Part shown: positions 9,241 to 28,900 of the stretch, piece after piece
Numbering within the stretch: the stretch's first letter is position 1
How the letters are laid out: every line of letters starts with the position of its first letter
NCBI GenBank assembly: GCA_013399875.1
Contig: VXAZ01002385.1
Location: 141,291-205,290, forward strand
DNA: 64,000 bases
Source: Gymnorhina tibicen
Lineage: Eukaryota; Chordata; Aves; Passeriformes; Artamidae
Direction of reading: 5' to 3'
Notes under the pieces: generated by a model
The model's database searches: none
What the model was told of the DNA's origin: nothing
What the model saw: the letters and a program-made list of their open reading frames with translations, nothing else
Translations under genes and position numbers: made by a program

Positions 9241-10440
9241 GATATTTCATATCTGAGCATGAATTAACCGATTCATTTATAACATGCTGAACTCAGTCAC
9301 TCCAAAGTGGTAATCGGTTACTTTAACTCAGCTTCCACCAAAGACTCTTGTGTTGGGGAGTTGAATTTTTGTGGGTTTTTGTTTCTTTCCTCATGGTGTT
9401 AAATCAATGCCTTTGAGCACACTGACAGACCCCAAAGCATTTTTACGGTAGTATCATGAGAGTGAAATCCTGTTCCTGTTCTGAAACACATTCCTGAAAC
9501 CTGATCAGCTGCATTAGCGTTTCTAGAGATAACCCACGGCCTGTAGTTTCTGTTGTAGGTGGGTAAACACCCTCACACACACCTAGAAATACTCCCTGTG
9601 AAGTTAGAGGGATAGTGTTGATCCAGTGTTCCTGATCCCTTGCCTGCAAAGAGATGGGGTGTGAGGGCAGGGGGCTCGATCTGGTGTGGGATGCAGCAGG
9701 TAGAGCATCCTACACACGGAGTCTGGCGGTGGGAGAAACTCCTTTGTGTCCACGTGGAGCCGGAGCTGGGAGTGTCCGTGGTCCGCACAGTGACACACAG
9801 TGACACACAGTGACTTGGGTCCCCTGTCCCTGTTCCCCCTGTTCCCCCTGGCACCTCTGCCTGGCGGATCCCTGGGCTCAAGTTTGCACTCCGGTTGGGA
9901 TCATCTGTTCCTGGTAATCATGAAGAAATGTTCCACTTGTAAACTTATGTACATTTTATTAAAACTGTATCTGATGACAACCACTGTCTCCATTGTGCCT
10001 TCCTTCTCCCCTCCCCATGGAAAATACTTTTGCCATATACAGGGAATCTGGGTTTTAATGAGTTCTTCCTACCTGGGTGCTGAACTGCGTCTGGCCCTGC
10101 TGTTTTATGTGGCAGCTGTAAAGTCAAACTGATCTTGCTGCTTTAAGCAGAGGATATTTCAGTTTATATCCAGTTTATATTCCAGAGAGAATCCTTCCCA
10201 TCCCGGCAGTGCTGCAGCTGCAGACAGCGCAGAGCCCTGAGCCCTCCCTGCAAAGCTGCTGCTCCTCAGCGGTTTTAACGCAGTGCTGGTGCCTCTGGAC
10301 ATCTGGGGCACGGGGAGATGTGGAGGCTCACTGTGTGCTAATTAGATGTGTTTTTCCGTATCATTCAGCTGCCAAGACCTTGTTAGTGCAAACTAATATT
10401 TGGGCTTTGCTGCACTTCTTAATTTCCTTTCTGTCTCGGT
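9241..10440. other. Non-coding spacer
   Basis: No coding exon is supported. The only feature of note is the ATTAAA listed separately at 9958. Confidence 0.4.
9958..9963 (+). terminator. Candidate distal poly(A) signal (ATTAAA)
   Basis: The signal sits in an AT-rich context, with TTATGTACATTTT before it and a T/G-containing stretch about 25-40 bases after it. This resembles the end of a long 3' UTR. On the + strand it could serve AAK1, which would place the ERV cluster inside that UTR. Inference only. Confidence 0.3.
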
Positions 10441-10479
10441 ATAAATGTCCATTGAGAGAGACTTTGCGGTGCCTTCTGG

Positions 10480-11000
10480 CTCTGCACAACTCCCTGGCAG
10501 GAGGGGGCGGCCGGGGGGGTCGGGCTCTGCTCCCAGGGAACAGGGGCGGGAGGAGAGGGAACGGCCTCAGGCTGGGCCAGGGGAGGGGCAGGCTGGGATA
10601 CCGGGAAAATTCCTTCCTGGAAAGGGCTGCCCAGCGCTGGCACAGCTGCCCAGGGCAGTGCTGGAGCCGCCGTCCCTGGGGGGATTCGGCAGCCGTGTGG
10701 ACGCGGCACACGGGGCAGTGGTGACCGCGGGGCCCGCGGCTCCCGCTGCCCCGGCACGGCTTTCTCCCGGAGAGAGCTCGGATTATTCCCGGAGAGGGCC
10801 CCTCTCCCCCCTTCCCCGCGCGAAAGGGGGCCGTGTCGCAGTTAGCGGTACCGCGACCTCCAGGGCCGCCCCGGGTGCTCCTTGCTCTTTCCCCTTCCTT
10901 TCTCCACCGCGGACGGGGGTGACGCTTCTTCCTGGCGGGCAGCGAGAGGCTGTTTCTCCTTCTCAGCCCTTTCCAGCCGCGAGCTGGTAGTTCCCCTCGA
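10480..11000. promoter_or_regulatory. GC-rich island upstream of NFU1
   Basis: A marked rise in G+C and CG dinucleotides lies about 1.1 kb before NFU1 exon 2. It is the best candidate for the NFU1 promoter. However, no in-frame ATG followed by a donor compatible with exon 2 (which starts in phase 2) could be found in it. Confidence 0.4.
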
Positions 11001-11047
11001 CACGCAGCTCCTGAGGAGTGCTCAGCACTGCACACGCGGGGAGAGCC

Positions 11048-11315
11048 GTGAGGGGTAATTCCCCTCACACCGGCTCAGGACCCGCACCGAGGGGTGATTC
11101 CCCTCACACCGGCTCAGGACAGTGCAGCCGGGAGTAATTCCCCTCACATGTGCTCAGGATCCTGCAATGAGGGGTAACTGCACCCCCACGTGTGCACAGG
11201 ATCCTGCAATGAGGAGCTGTTACGCCCCCCGCACTCCTATATCTTCAGGGCAGTGAAATAAGAGGAAATTCCTCCCCCGCAGTTTGCTCAAGATCAAGCA
11301 ATAAGGGGGAATTTA
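11048..11315 (+). repeat. Degenerate tandem repeat, about 48 bp
   Basis: Five or so diverged units share the core GAGGGGTAATTCCCCTCAC, then CGGCTCAGGA or TGCTCAGGATCCTGCAATG. The core GGGGTAATTCCCC is palindromic. Confidence 0.65.
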
Positions 11316-12081
11316 GAGGACCCCGCAGCGCTGGGCACACCTGCTCTGTGCTGAGCACTGTAAAATGGGATATAATCATTATTAGCTAAAGGGAGAACTT
11401 CCGGGAGACCTTCCTTACACATCCTGTTGTGGTTTCTACCTGCTCCCAAACCCACAGAAGTAAGCAAATAACACGATTTAGACTTTTTCTGTGTTCATGT
11501 GTCCTGCACTCACGGCAGGGATGTTCATTTCAGGAGGCAGCGCTTCTCTCCTGTTCCGTGTTTGAGGCTTCTGGGCCTCTGTGCAGGGCTTGTGTTCTGG
11601 TTTATGACCCCCCGGGGAGAACCAGCCTTTTATAGAACAGCCCCTACAGATGGTATTTACTTAGTTTATCAGTTTTCCTCCCCATATAGCTGATAAGGAG
11701 GAGAGGACCCAGATAATAATTGATCCTTAGTATGTAATAATTCATCTGTGGCATGAAGTGGGTCTTGTTTTCATTTTCTGATGTTCACTTTGCTTTGAAA
11801 TACCCGGATGCTGTTGGCCGTGCATACAGTTATGGAAATCAGGTATTCGCAGCTGTGAAACTGAAGCCTGTTACTCCATCACTCTGTTGTGCTTTTCCTT
11901 TTAATGTCTTTTTCTTTTTTCCCCGCTGCTCTCCCCCCTTTACCTTCATTTGAGCCAGTGACACCACCCCAGGTGTGTCTTGCTGAGTCCTGGGGCTGCT
12001 AAAAGCATCTGCAGTACTCTTTCTTTGGGACAAGTGCAAATGTGGAATTTGGAAATTGTTAGTAAAGTTATTTTTCTCTAG

Positions 12082-19447
<7,366 letters not shown>

Positions 19448-19466
19448 GCTTCGTCATCCGTGGCCA

Positions 19467-19472
19467 AATAAA
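19467..19472 (+). terminator. NFU1: NFU1 poly(A) signal AATAAA
   Basis: An AATAAA lies 20 bases after the NFU1 stop, which would give an unusually short 3' UTR. Further downstream candidates are an AATATTAAA near 19770 and an AAATAAA near 20037. Confidence 0.5.
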
Positions 19473-21100
19473 CATTTACCTCCTCCTGTATGTAAACCAT
19501 CTTTGTGCTGAGGAACAACCAAATCTGCCTTGCCAGGAAAATAGCTGCACTTACTGTGAGAGTGTACAATCAGTTTAAGCAGTTCGTCCACTAATTTATT
19601 AAATGCCCTGTATTACAAAGAAATTCTTTTGCTCTACTTTGTGCTATGTCTTTAGAAAGAAATGGTAGGCTCAGAAAACTGATGTGTTTCTGTATTATTT
19701 TTTCATACAGAAACTTCAATACTGAAAAAAGAGAAGGCAGAAGTTTCTTGACTTTTTTTGTGCAATAGCAATATTAAACGTTTATTCCCCCAACTTGTGG
19801 GACTGACCGGACTCCCTGCCCTTACTCTGTAAATGGGAGCTTCAGGAATGTTAATTGTATCAAGTCTTGTTAAAAAGCTGCTGATTCCTATCAAATTTTT
19901 GTGTGTGAAAGATAACCTATAACATCAACTGTTCATTTTGGAGGATGTAACACTGCTGTGGCTTGTGGAAAGTTACCACTGTGCAAACCGTAGCGACAGA
20001 AACAAAAAACGTTTGTTATAAAAATCATGTCTTCTAAAATAAATGTTAGAAAAGAATGATCCTCGTCAGCTTCAGTAAGTAGAGAGACTAATCAGCTCAT
20101 TTAGAAGTAAAGTCGTTCAGCCACCACTGGTGGTGTGTTTAAACAGGCACCAGCTGATTTCTCGGTGTATTTCTCCACCATCGGGAGGAAGGTGCAGTGC
20201 TGGAGGGCACGGATGGCCTGTGCAGGGCGGCAGAGGGAAGGAGGGACCGTGTTTGCTCCTGCCATATCCTGTTTGCTCTTCGGCCTCGTACCTTGGCTGC
20301 CTCTGCAGGGAGACGTGGCAGAGCAGGGCTCCTTCCAGTCCTGCAGACTTGGGGAAGAGAAATATTTGTTGTTCTGACACTGAAATACATAAATGGTGCT
20401 TTGCAAGGAGCTGTGTTTATCTTTGTGTGTAGGAATGATTTCTTCCTGGTGCCTGGCTTTAGCAGATGGCTTTGTGACCAGGAATTCTGTTCCTGCTGGA
20501 AGATGGGGAAACAGAAGAAAAATCAGGGTGTGAAGTCATCCCTTCCCAAGTGACAGGGGAGATAAAGCACTGGGAGCAGGATGGGAGAGCGCTGCTCTGC
20601 ACGCCCCAGTCCCGGGATACCTGCCTTGGCTTGTCCCGGTGTGTCCTTGCTGTGAACAAAAGCCAGGAGGTGGCCGTGCGCTGGCTGCAGGCTTCTAATG
20701 TTCCTGAGATCCGGTGACCTTCTCACTGCTCTGTGTTCAGCCAGGTTCTGGCAGCAAGTTCAAAATATGCCCTGTCCCGGTTCTTCTATGTGTCCTGACA
20801 TTGTGGGTTGTTTTCTGTGCTTTTTAAGGAAATATTTCTTTATTGACATTTTAGTGTAATACAAAGTTGAATGAATGGCATTTTTCTTAAGGCATTGCTT
20901 ACTCTCTTTTGTAGCCTTAGGCTTTTAATAAGTTTGCAAGCAGGGTTTGATGGTGGTGGTTGCAGACAGACAGCATCGCTGAGCTCTCCAGCTGCACGGA
21001 TGTCACTCCTCGGTCAGTTACGCCTGTCCCAGTTTGCTTTGCAGATTCATCTTAATGGTTTCTTTCTCTTGCTTCTGAATAGGTGCTGTTGTAGAGCAGT
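19473..21100. other. NFU1-GFPT1 intergenic spacer
   Basis: No coding exon or RNA gene is supported. The first 600 bases are AT-rich and may be NFU1 3' UTR. Confidence 0.4.
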
Positions 21101-21314
21101 CACAGTAAGAAACCAGAGGCCGGGCCACGTGGACTGGGGAAGGATGCACCCCGTGCCACGGGGGTCCGGGAGCCTGACGGGGCCGCTTGTTCTCTGCCCT
21201 AGCCCGGAGCAGCCCTTGCGCGCTCGGGGTCGGAACTCGGTGATCTCCAAACGCTGACTGCTGCGGAAAGCCCGGGGGATGATCCCGTGGGTGCTGCTCC
21301 TGCCTGGCGTCAGT

Positions 21315-21484
21315 GGGAATTACCGGCGGGGGGAACAGCTTCCGTTCGCTGTCTGGGGTTGGGAATTACCGGGAAGGGTCTGGGAAAGAGCACCCCTCGC
21401 CTCGGGTCTGGGGGCTGGGAATTCCGGGGAAGGGTCTGGAAACGGGCAACACCCCCCGAGGGCCTGGGGCCTGGGAATTGCCGG
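21315..21484 (+). repeat. Tandem repeat (46-56 bp period) with GGGAATT(A/C/G)CCGG core
   Basis: The core occurs at 21315, 21361, 21417 and 21473; the last two intervals are exactly 56 bases. GGGAATTCC at 21417 closely matches a kappa-B consensus. The array lies directly before the gap that probably holds the GFPT1 start. Confidence 0.7.
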
Positions 21485-21509
21485 GGGGGGGGCTCAGGGA
21501 ACGGGCCCA

Positions 21510-21809
21510 NNNNNNNNNNNNNNNNNNNNNNNNNNNNNNNNNNNNNNNNNNNNNNNNNNNNNNNNNNNNNNNNNNNNNNNNNNNNNNNNNNNNNNNNNNN
21601 NNNNNNNNNNNNNNNNNNNNNNNNNNNNNNNNNNNNNNNNNNNNNNNNNNNNNNNNNNNNNNNNNNNNNNNNNNNNNNNNNNNNNNNNNNNNNNNNNNNN
21701 NNNNNNNNNNNNNNNNNNNNNNNNNNNNNNNNNNNNNNNNNNNNNNNNNNNNNNNNNNNNNNNNNNNNNNNNNNNNNNNNNNNNNNNNNNNNNNNNNNNN
21801 NNNNNNNNN
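21510..21809. other. Assembly gap (300 n)
   Basis: Run of n in extremely GC-rich sequence, a likely sequencing drop-out rather than a measured length. Confidence 0.99.
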
Positions 21810-24800
21810 GAGGCCGCGGCGCGGCCCCGGCCGGGCGGGGAAGGAGGGCACCGGCCGCCGCCGCCGCCCCGGCTGTGGCGAGAGGCGCCCCGGCCCCGTT
21901 ATCCCGAATGCCGGCGCCGCGGGGAGGGGGCTCGCACCGTGTTGGTGACTTAAAGGGGCGAATTGTGCCCAGACTGTAGCGGATGCGGCGGCGGTGGACA
22001 AAGGGCCGGTGCCCCGGGCTGTGCGAGCCCGGCAGCACCGAGCGCGGGCGGTTTGCGCCCTGTGCCGCCGGCTCGGTGCTGCCCGGGACACCCGGCCCGG
22101 GGCCGGGGGTTCCAGCGGTGCTTCCGAAAGCCCCGGGGTGACGCGGGAGCCCCGGCACACGGCAGGGACCGGCTGGGAAGGGGCGCTCCGGTGGCGTTTC
22201 CAGACGTGGCTCTGGTCCTGTCGGAGTCACCACTCCCACTCCGGGTGCCGAGCGGTGGTGTTGGTGTTTCTATTTAGGCGTTGCAACTCCTGATCATTTG
22301 TTTTCCGCAGGTCGGTCCGGGGTGGCTCGGTGTGGGCTGGGGCACAGAGGGGCCGTGGGTCCGGCCTGGCCCGGCTGTGCCGGGACCGTGCCCCGAGCTC
22401 GGCACAAGCCCGGGGTGAGCTCGGGCCGCCGGGGCTGCTCTGGTTCTCCTCTCGCCGCCGTGCCTTGCACTCCGCTCCCCACGGCCATACAGCCACCCTG
22501 CCTCATCCTTTACACACAGGAATATCATTTATCCTTGTTCTTCCTCTTCCTATCCCATCGTCTTCGTGTTTTTCCATGGAAATTTATGCAACAGCGATCT
22601 GTCGTATTTTCCTATTTTCTTTCCACGCTTCCTTATTTTTTTTCCTGTATTTTTGTGTGCAAAATTATGCTCTAAGCAAGACTGTGGGTTTTACACTTAA
22701 TGTGCAAGTTGCCATTTCTCTCATTGTTTTTGTGGGATGGAACCGGCATTGCCTTCAAGCTGTCAAGTAGTGGAATGCTGAGGAGAATCAATCAGAGACT
22801 CATACCTCAGCTCACATTTAACACCGTGTTAATTTGTGTTAAAAGTACAAAGCGGAGCAAAGCTAAGATTAGAAAGGATAATTATTATTATAAATAGCTT
22901 GCTGCAAGAATAGGGATGGTTTTGGTGCCTCGTGCTTGCCTTATTTGAGGTCTGGCCTTTGAAATGTGCAATATTAACATCCTGCTCTTTGTCTTTTCCG
23001 CGGTGATAAGCCCTGAAAACACTGGACGGTTACTTAGTTGTGTTCAGGATTTACCGTGTTTCTCCCCTTTTTGATACAAGTGAAGTTCTTCTTGGATATT
23101 GAAACATTTTATGGAAAGAGTGAGAAAAGCATTAGGGATTATTGTCTCTGGAGAGCCGGGGATGTATCCCGGAGCGAGAGTGACTTGTGTCTGCTCACTG
23201 AAGGGCTGCTGGTTTGTCTGGAGCCTGATTTCCCAGGCTGCAGCAGCTGCACGGGCCTGGTGTCGTGTTTGAGCCCTCAGACACAACATTTCTGTGAAGG
23301 AATTGTGAGTGGGGCTGGATAAACATTGCTTTATCCTGCCTCGCTGCCTGGTGGGTGCCCATCCACATCCAGAGTTTTATCCAATTCACTTCACGTAGAA
23401 AGGTAGTTGTTAAGATGAGTTTTAAAAGAAGTAAATGTGACAATGCTGGCATTGTTACCTGAATTCTCAGATGCCTCAGTTTGTCACACTGAAGGGAGAG
23501 CTTCAGTTCACTTCATCAGCAGCTTCCAGACTGGAGTTATCAACACAGTGTTTTCAGCCTGATGTTCAGGCTTGTGACCTTACAACATCCCGTGATCTGA
23601 TGGGCTTGTGCTGCTGGGCAGGTAAAGGAAAGGAGCCTCAAAGCCCAGCTATAAATACTGTTTAGATGTGCTGGGGGTTTGTTTCTAATAGTGTTAGTGG
23701 AAAATAGGGTTTGTCCTTGGTGTGTGTTAGAAACTTGCACTTGGAACACCCGGCCAGGCATGAGCTGGATGTGCTTTGGTCCGAGTGCACCAAACCAGCT
23801 CAATGGCATCTATGAAACAGTTCAGGAAACAGGTTTTTCGAGGTAGCCAGGCTCGACAGACCGTTCTGTAAATCAGTAAACCTGTCATATGCCATGGCTG
23901 GTTTTAATGACAAAAAGGGATTGTAGAATTCAGGTCTTGGGTCGTAGAATTTAGGTCTTGTTTTACTGGTGATTACTGAAGATAAAAATGGGCTTAGGAA
24001 AGACTTGAGTTTCTTGTTCTGGGGTTACATCTACGTCAGTGGGGACATTCAGCCCTCCCACATCTGTTACACCTGGGTGTACCTGCTCTCTGCCTCGGAG
24101 TGGAGCCTGGAGCAGTGGCTGTGGCCCAGAGCGAGTCCCTGGAATTGCTGCTCTGGTTGTTTACTCTCGACAGGAGAAATCCTGCCCTTTTTAGCTGGAG
24201 AGGGAGCTGTGCGCGTGGGCAGCGAGAGAAGTGTCCAGTGGACAAATGTGGATCCCCATGGAGTGGATGTTTTTCTGTTTTGCTTTTTCCCCAGCTTGGA
24301 GGTGATGGATTGAGTGTCAGCTCTCCCCTGTGCAGCTCCCAGACATAACAATGACAGCGAGCTTGGGCCTGACCTTGTGCTCCTCAGACTGGGCAGAAAA
24401 AGGGATGTTTTGGGACACAGGGACTGGCACCCCCCTGAACTGCCGGGTGGCAGCAGCAGGAGCTCCTCCAGTGGGGCTGAGCATCACTTCTGGGATAAAG
24501 GATTCTTTGGAAGGCCAGGTGGATGTACTGATGACAAGGTCTATGGAAATGAGTTAACAGTAATAGGGTAAAGGAATTTGGAAGTAAACCCAGCCTGAAG
24601 GCTTTTCTACGTTTGTAGGGAGAGGATTACGAGAAGCAGTTCCTGAGTAACTTCATGTATCTGGAGAATTTCATTTACCTGGAAGAGGTGATTCATTTCA
24701 TTTGCCTGTGAATGTCTTATGAAATAAAGGAACCTGAGCTCCAAAAAAGTTCACAGGAAAATAAAGTTCTCAGAAAAAGTATTGTGACTGTCAGCTTTAG

Positions 24801-25908
24801 AAATCATCAATGTCCATTTTCTGAAAATGTTATTCTGTTAAAATTACCAACTCTTTATAGGAAATTCTTTATGTAGCTGGTGGTAAGAAGGCCTAGGATT
24901 TGTGCTTGAGTATTAAAAATCAGCTCTATGAGAGAGCTGAGTGTCAGAAGCAGCTGAATGCCTGTTCTGGTGGTTCCCCAGGTAAGGTGTTTAAGGCAAA
25001 CCTGCAAGAAAGGAAATAGTTTATATTCTAGATTATATTGTTCAAGGTATTTCACTTGAGAGAAATACATACAGAACTCATTACTATGGATCTTAGCATG
25101 ATTCAAGAGTTGTCTGATTAGCTGACATGCTTGGAATTGGTCTTTCCAGTCCACACGTGCTAAGTCCTGTGTCAGGTTAGTAGTTGAAATGTTTTATTAT
25201 GCTGTAAAGTGTGACTGCTGTTGTGATTCTGAAGTGCATTGGTGTCAGGCCCTGAGGTGTGTGAGTGTTCCTGAGGCTGCCAGGTAGGAATTCCTGCAGT
25301 ATCCTTGCTGCTCTCCTCTTGCAGCTGGGAATTCACAGCTACAGACAGCGCTGGACGAGAAGGAAGTTCCCAGGGTTGGTTTTTTGTTTCACGTTTATTG
25401 CACCTCCAGCAATGCCAGCTCAGGGCTCGTCACGGTGGAGTGATTAAGTGTCCTTACACATCCTGGTTTTCCGGAGTGCTTCCTCTTGCTGGCTCGTTCT
25501 GCAGTGTTAGAGAGGCAGGTGTGATGTTACTGCTGAGAGCACTTGCGTGGAAGGGCACCTAAACGTGTACTGAAACCAAAACTCCGTTCTTGGGTCTGCC
25601 GGGGCCCTGAAACTCACGGGGGGCTGGTTTGGGAACGGTCTGCTCAAGGTTTGTACATTTTCAGCACCTGGCATCCAGGCTGGTGGCGCAGCACGTGGGA
25701 CCCTGATGGAACTCCTCGGGAACTCCTTGGAATTCCATCCAAACCAGCGTTTCCATTGAGTGATTTCAATGAACTGTCACTTTGAGGGAGAAATTGCCGC
25801 TTCTGAGAGGGCTCCTGACAAAGCCCCGTGCACTTGGTGTCTTTTCATGTCTCGAGCTGTGTGGATTGATTTCGGTCTAAGCTCCGGGAGGGAGAGAGCA
25901 AGGCTCGA

Positions 25909-28900
25909 ACGGGGGACTGTGACTCGGAGGAGAACGTGTCTCTGGTGTGTGACAAGGGCCTTTTCTGGGCTGAGCTGGGAGGTACAGCTGGGTGTTCCGC
26001 GTGCCACCTGAGCTGTGTTTGTGGCTGCACGAAGCGGCCCTTTGTTCACTTTGTTTGAGTAAAAGGAGGGTTTTTCTGGAAGGGATGTGGCTGTGTCCTG
26101 CTGGGCCGTGGTGTCCCTGGGCCGCTGTGGCACCCGGGCACCGCGGGGATCCTCACGGCGCCGTGACACGCGTGGGACCCGCGGCTCGAGGTCTCGTTCC
26201 AGAGAAAGCTGCTCTCCTCGGAGCCCTGGCGGTGGCTGCTGGGAGAAGGAAACGTTTTTCAGAAATACTCTTAGGTCAGTGAAGTATAAAGAGCACTTTG
26301 CATCTTTTTTCCTCCTCAGAGTTTCTGTCGAGGCCAGTGGAACTGTACATAAAAGTGGGAGCGGTTACGAGGTGTGATTGCTCAGACCTTCCTGAATGAT
26401 CCGGTAGTTAAGAGACAGTAAAAATGCTGTGTTCTGAATGGGGATTCAAACTTTCCCCAGCTATGAAGAATTACGTCATTACGCGACCTTTGTAAAGGGG
26501 AGAATGAAACAGATTTGTAAAATGTTTCCAATAAATGAAGTTTATTTACACATAGTTCATCATGGTAAGTATCACAGATGGGTGATGAGCCTTCAAATAC
26601 TGGATTTTAGCCCGTAGACTAGTAAGTCATGCATTTAGGAAGACTTGTGTTCTTTTACAGGAGCCTTCTTGTCTCGTTTTTTACTTTTATGGTGCGTCAC
26701 TTATGCATATTCTATTTTTATTCAATTTTTTCCTGTTTTCTCCAAGGTGAGTTTTAAACCTCTCTGTCTTACTTGCCTTCTCATTTGTAAAATATGTTGC
26801 TCACAGATGAGTTTTTAGAATTTGATTTTCCCAGTGGCATCTCCATTATCATTCCAGCTATTTTCCTCTCAGGATCTAAAAGCCAAACTGAATCAAAACT
26901 GAATCTCCCAGGGTCTGTTTTTTGGAAGAGCGTGTCCATATTTCTCAGCATTAACACTGTATTTGCGTTTCTTCTGGTTTCCTTAGTTTTCATAGTCTCT
27001 GTGTTTTCTGAGAAGAAGCACTGAATCCCTCGGTTGGTTTTTTTGGGAGGGTTGGGGTTTTTTTTGTGGCATTCTTAGTCTCGGATTCAGGTTTTTTTTC
27101 ACAGGCCTCATGAATAATCTTAATATAATTGTGCTGCAATCAATAGCTGTTTTCAATGCCCGAGCCACGTGCCAAGTGGCTGCTCTCTGTTTGGGTGTTC
27201 AGTGTTTGTTTGCAGCGCGGCGGGGATAAACACCCCGGCTTTCCCCTNGTTTTCTGAGAAGAAGCACTGAATCCCTCGGTTGGTTTTTTTGGGAGGGTTG
27301 GGGTTTTTTTTGTGGCATTCTTAGTCTCGGATTCAGGTTTTTTTTCACAGGCCTCATGAATAATCTTAATATAATTGTGCTGCAATCAATAGCTGTTTTC
27401 AATGCCCGAGCCACGTGCCAAGTGGCTGCTCTCTGTTTGGGTGTTCAGTGTTTGTTTGCAGCGCGGCGGGGATAAACACCCCGGCTTTCCCCTGCTCCCG
27501 CTGAGCCGCCCCTCCCTGGGTGCCCTTCCCGTGGCGCTGCCAGCGCCGGGCATGGGGAGCACTCGGGGCTTGGGCTGCTGCGTGGGCTTCTTGAGGTCAG
27601 GTGGGACCGAACTTGCTGAAATCTGCGGAGAAAACTTCTCGGGTCACTGGTTTGGGTTCAGATCCAGCAGAGGTGTCCAAAGTCAACCCTTCTGGGGGGA
27701 GCCAGTTTTTGGTTCAGAATAAGCTGCAGTCCTTGTGCCAGAAGCCATCCCATGGTCCTGGAGCATTCCCTGACACCCTTTATCCCTGTCACCCCATGGT
27801 CGTGGAGCATTCCCTGTCACCCCTCATCCCTGTCACCCCATGGTCGTGNACGGGGGACTGTGACTCGGAGGAGAACGTGTCTCTGGTGTGTGACAAGGGC
27901 CTTTTCTGGGCTGAGCTGGGAGGTACAGCTGGGTGTTCCGCGTGCCACCTGAGCTGTGTTTGTGGCTGCACGAAGCGGCCCTTTGTTCACTTTGTTTGAG
28001 TAAAAGGAGGGTTTTTCTGGAAGGGATGTGGCTGTGTCCTGCTGGGCCGTGGTGTCCCTGGGCCGCTGTGGCACCCGGGCACCGCGGGGATCCTCACGGC
28101 GCCGTGACACGCGTGGGACCCGCGGCTCGAGGTCTCGTTCCAGAGAAAGCTGCTCTCCTCGGAGCCCTGGCGGTGGCTGCTGGGAGAAGGAAACGTTTTT
28201 CAGAAATACTCTTAGGTCAGTGAAGTATAAAGAGCACTTTGCATCTTTTTTCCTCCTCAGAGTTTCTGTCGAGGCCAGTGGAACTGTACATAAAAGTGGG
28301 AGCGGTTACGAGGTGTGATTGCTCAGACCTTCCTGAATGATCCGGTAGTTAAGAGACAGTAAAAATGCTGTTTTCTGAATGGGGATTCAAACTTTCCCCA
28401 GCTATGAAGAATTACGTCATTACGCGACCTTTGTAAAGGGGAGAATGAAACAGATTTGTAAAATGTTTCCAATAAATGAAGTTTATTTACACATAGTTCA
28501 TCATGGTAAGTATCACAGATGGGTGATGAGCCTTCAAATACTGGATTTTAGCCCGTAGACTAGTAAGTCATGCATTTAGGAAGACTTGTGTTCTTTTACA
28601 GGAGCCTTCTTGTCTCGTTTTTTACTTTTATGGTGCGTCACTTATGCATATTCTATTTTTATTCAATTTTTTCCTGTTTTCTCCAAGGTGAGTTTTAAAC
28701 CTCTCTGTCTTACTTGCCTTCTCATTTGTAAAATATGTTGCTCACAGATGAGTTTTTAGAATTTGATTTTCCCAGTGGCATCTCCATTATCATTCCAGCT
28801 ATTTTCCTCTCAGGATCTAAAAGCCAAACTGAATCAAAACTGAATCTCCCAGGGTCTGTTTTTTGGAAGAGCGTGTCCATATTTCTCAGCATTAACACTG

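Larger units (their letters stand above)
21100..22450 (+). promoter_or_regulatory. GFPT1: Probable GFPT1 promoter CpG island
   Basis: Very GC-rich sequence with frequent CG dinucleotides surrounds the 300-base gap. It is the only such island between NFU1 and GFPT1 exon 2. GFPT1 exon 1 carries only about seven coding bases (ATG plus a Cys codon plus one G) before a donor. No such sequence is seen in the readable parts, so exon 1 is probably in the gap at 21510-21809. Confidence 0.55.

Noticed and set aside
10445..10990. 181-codon + strand frame in the GC island, possible NFU1 exon 1
   Set aside because: There is no transit-peptide-like start and no donor that joins exon 2 in the required phase. 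Composition explains the open frame.
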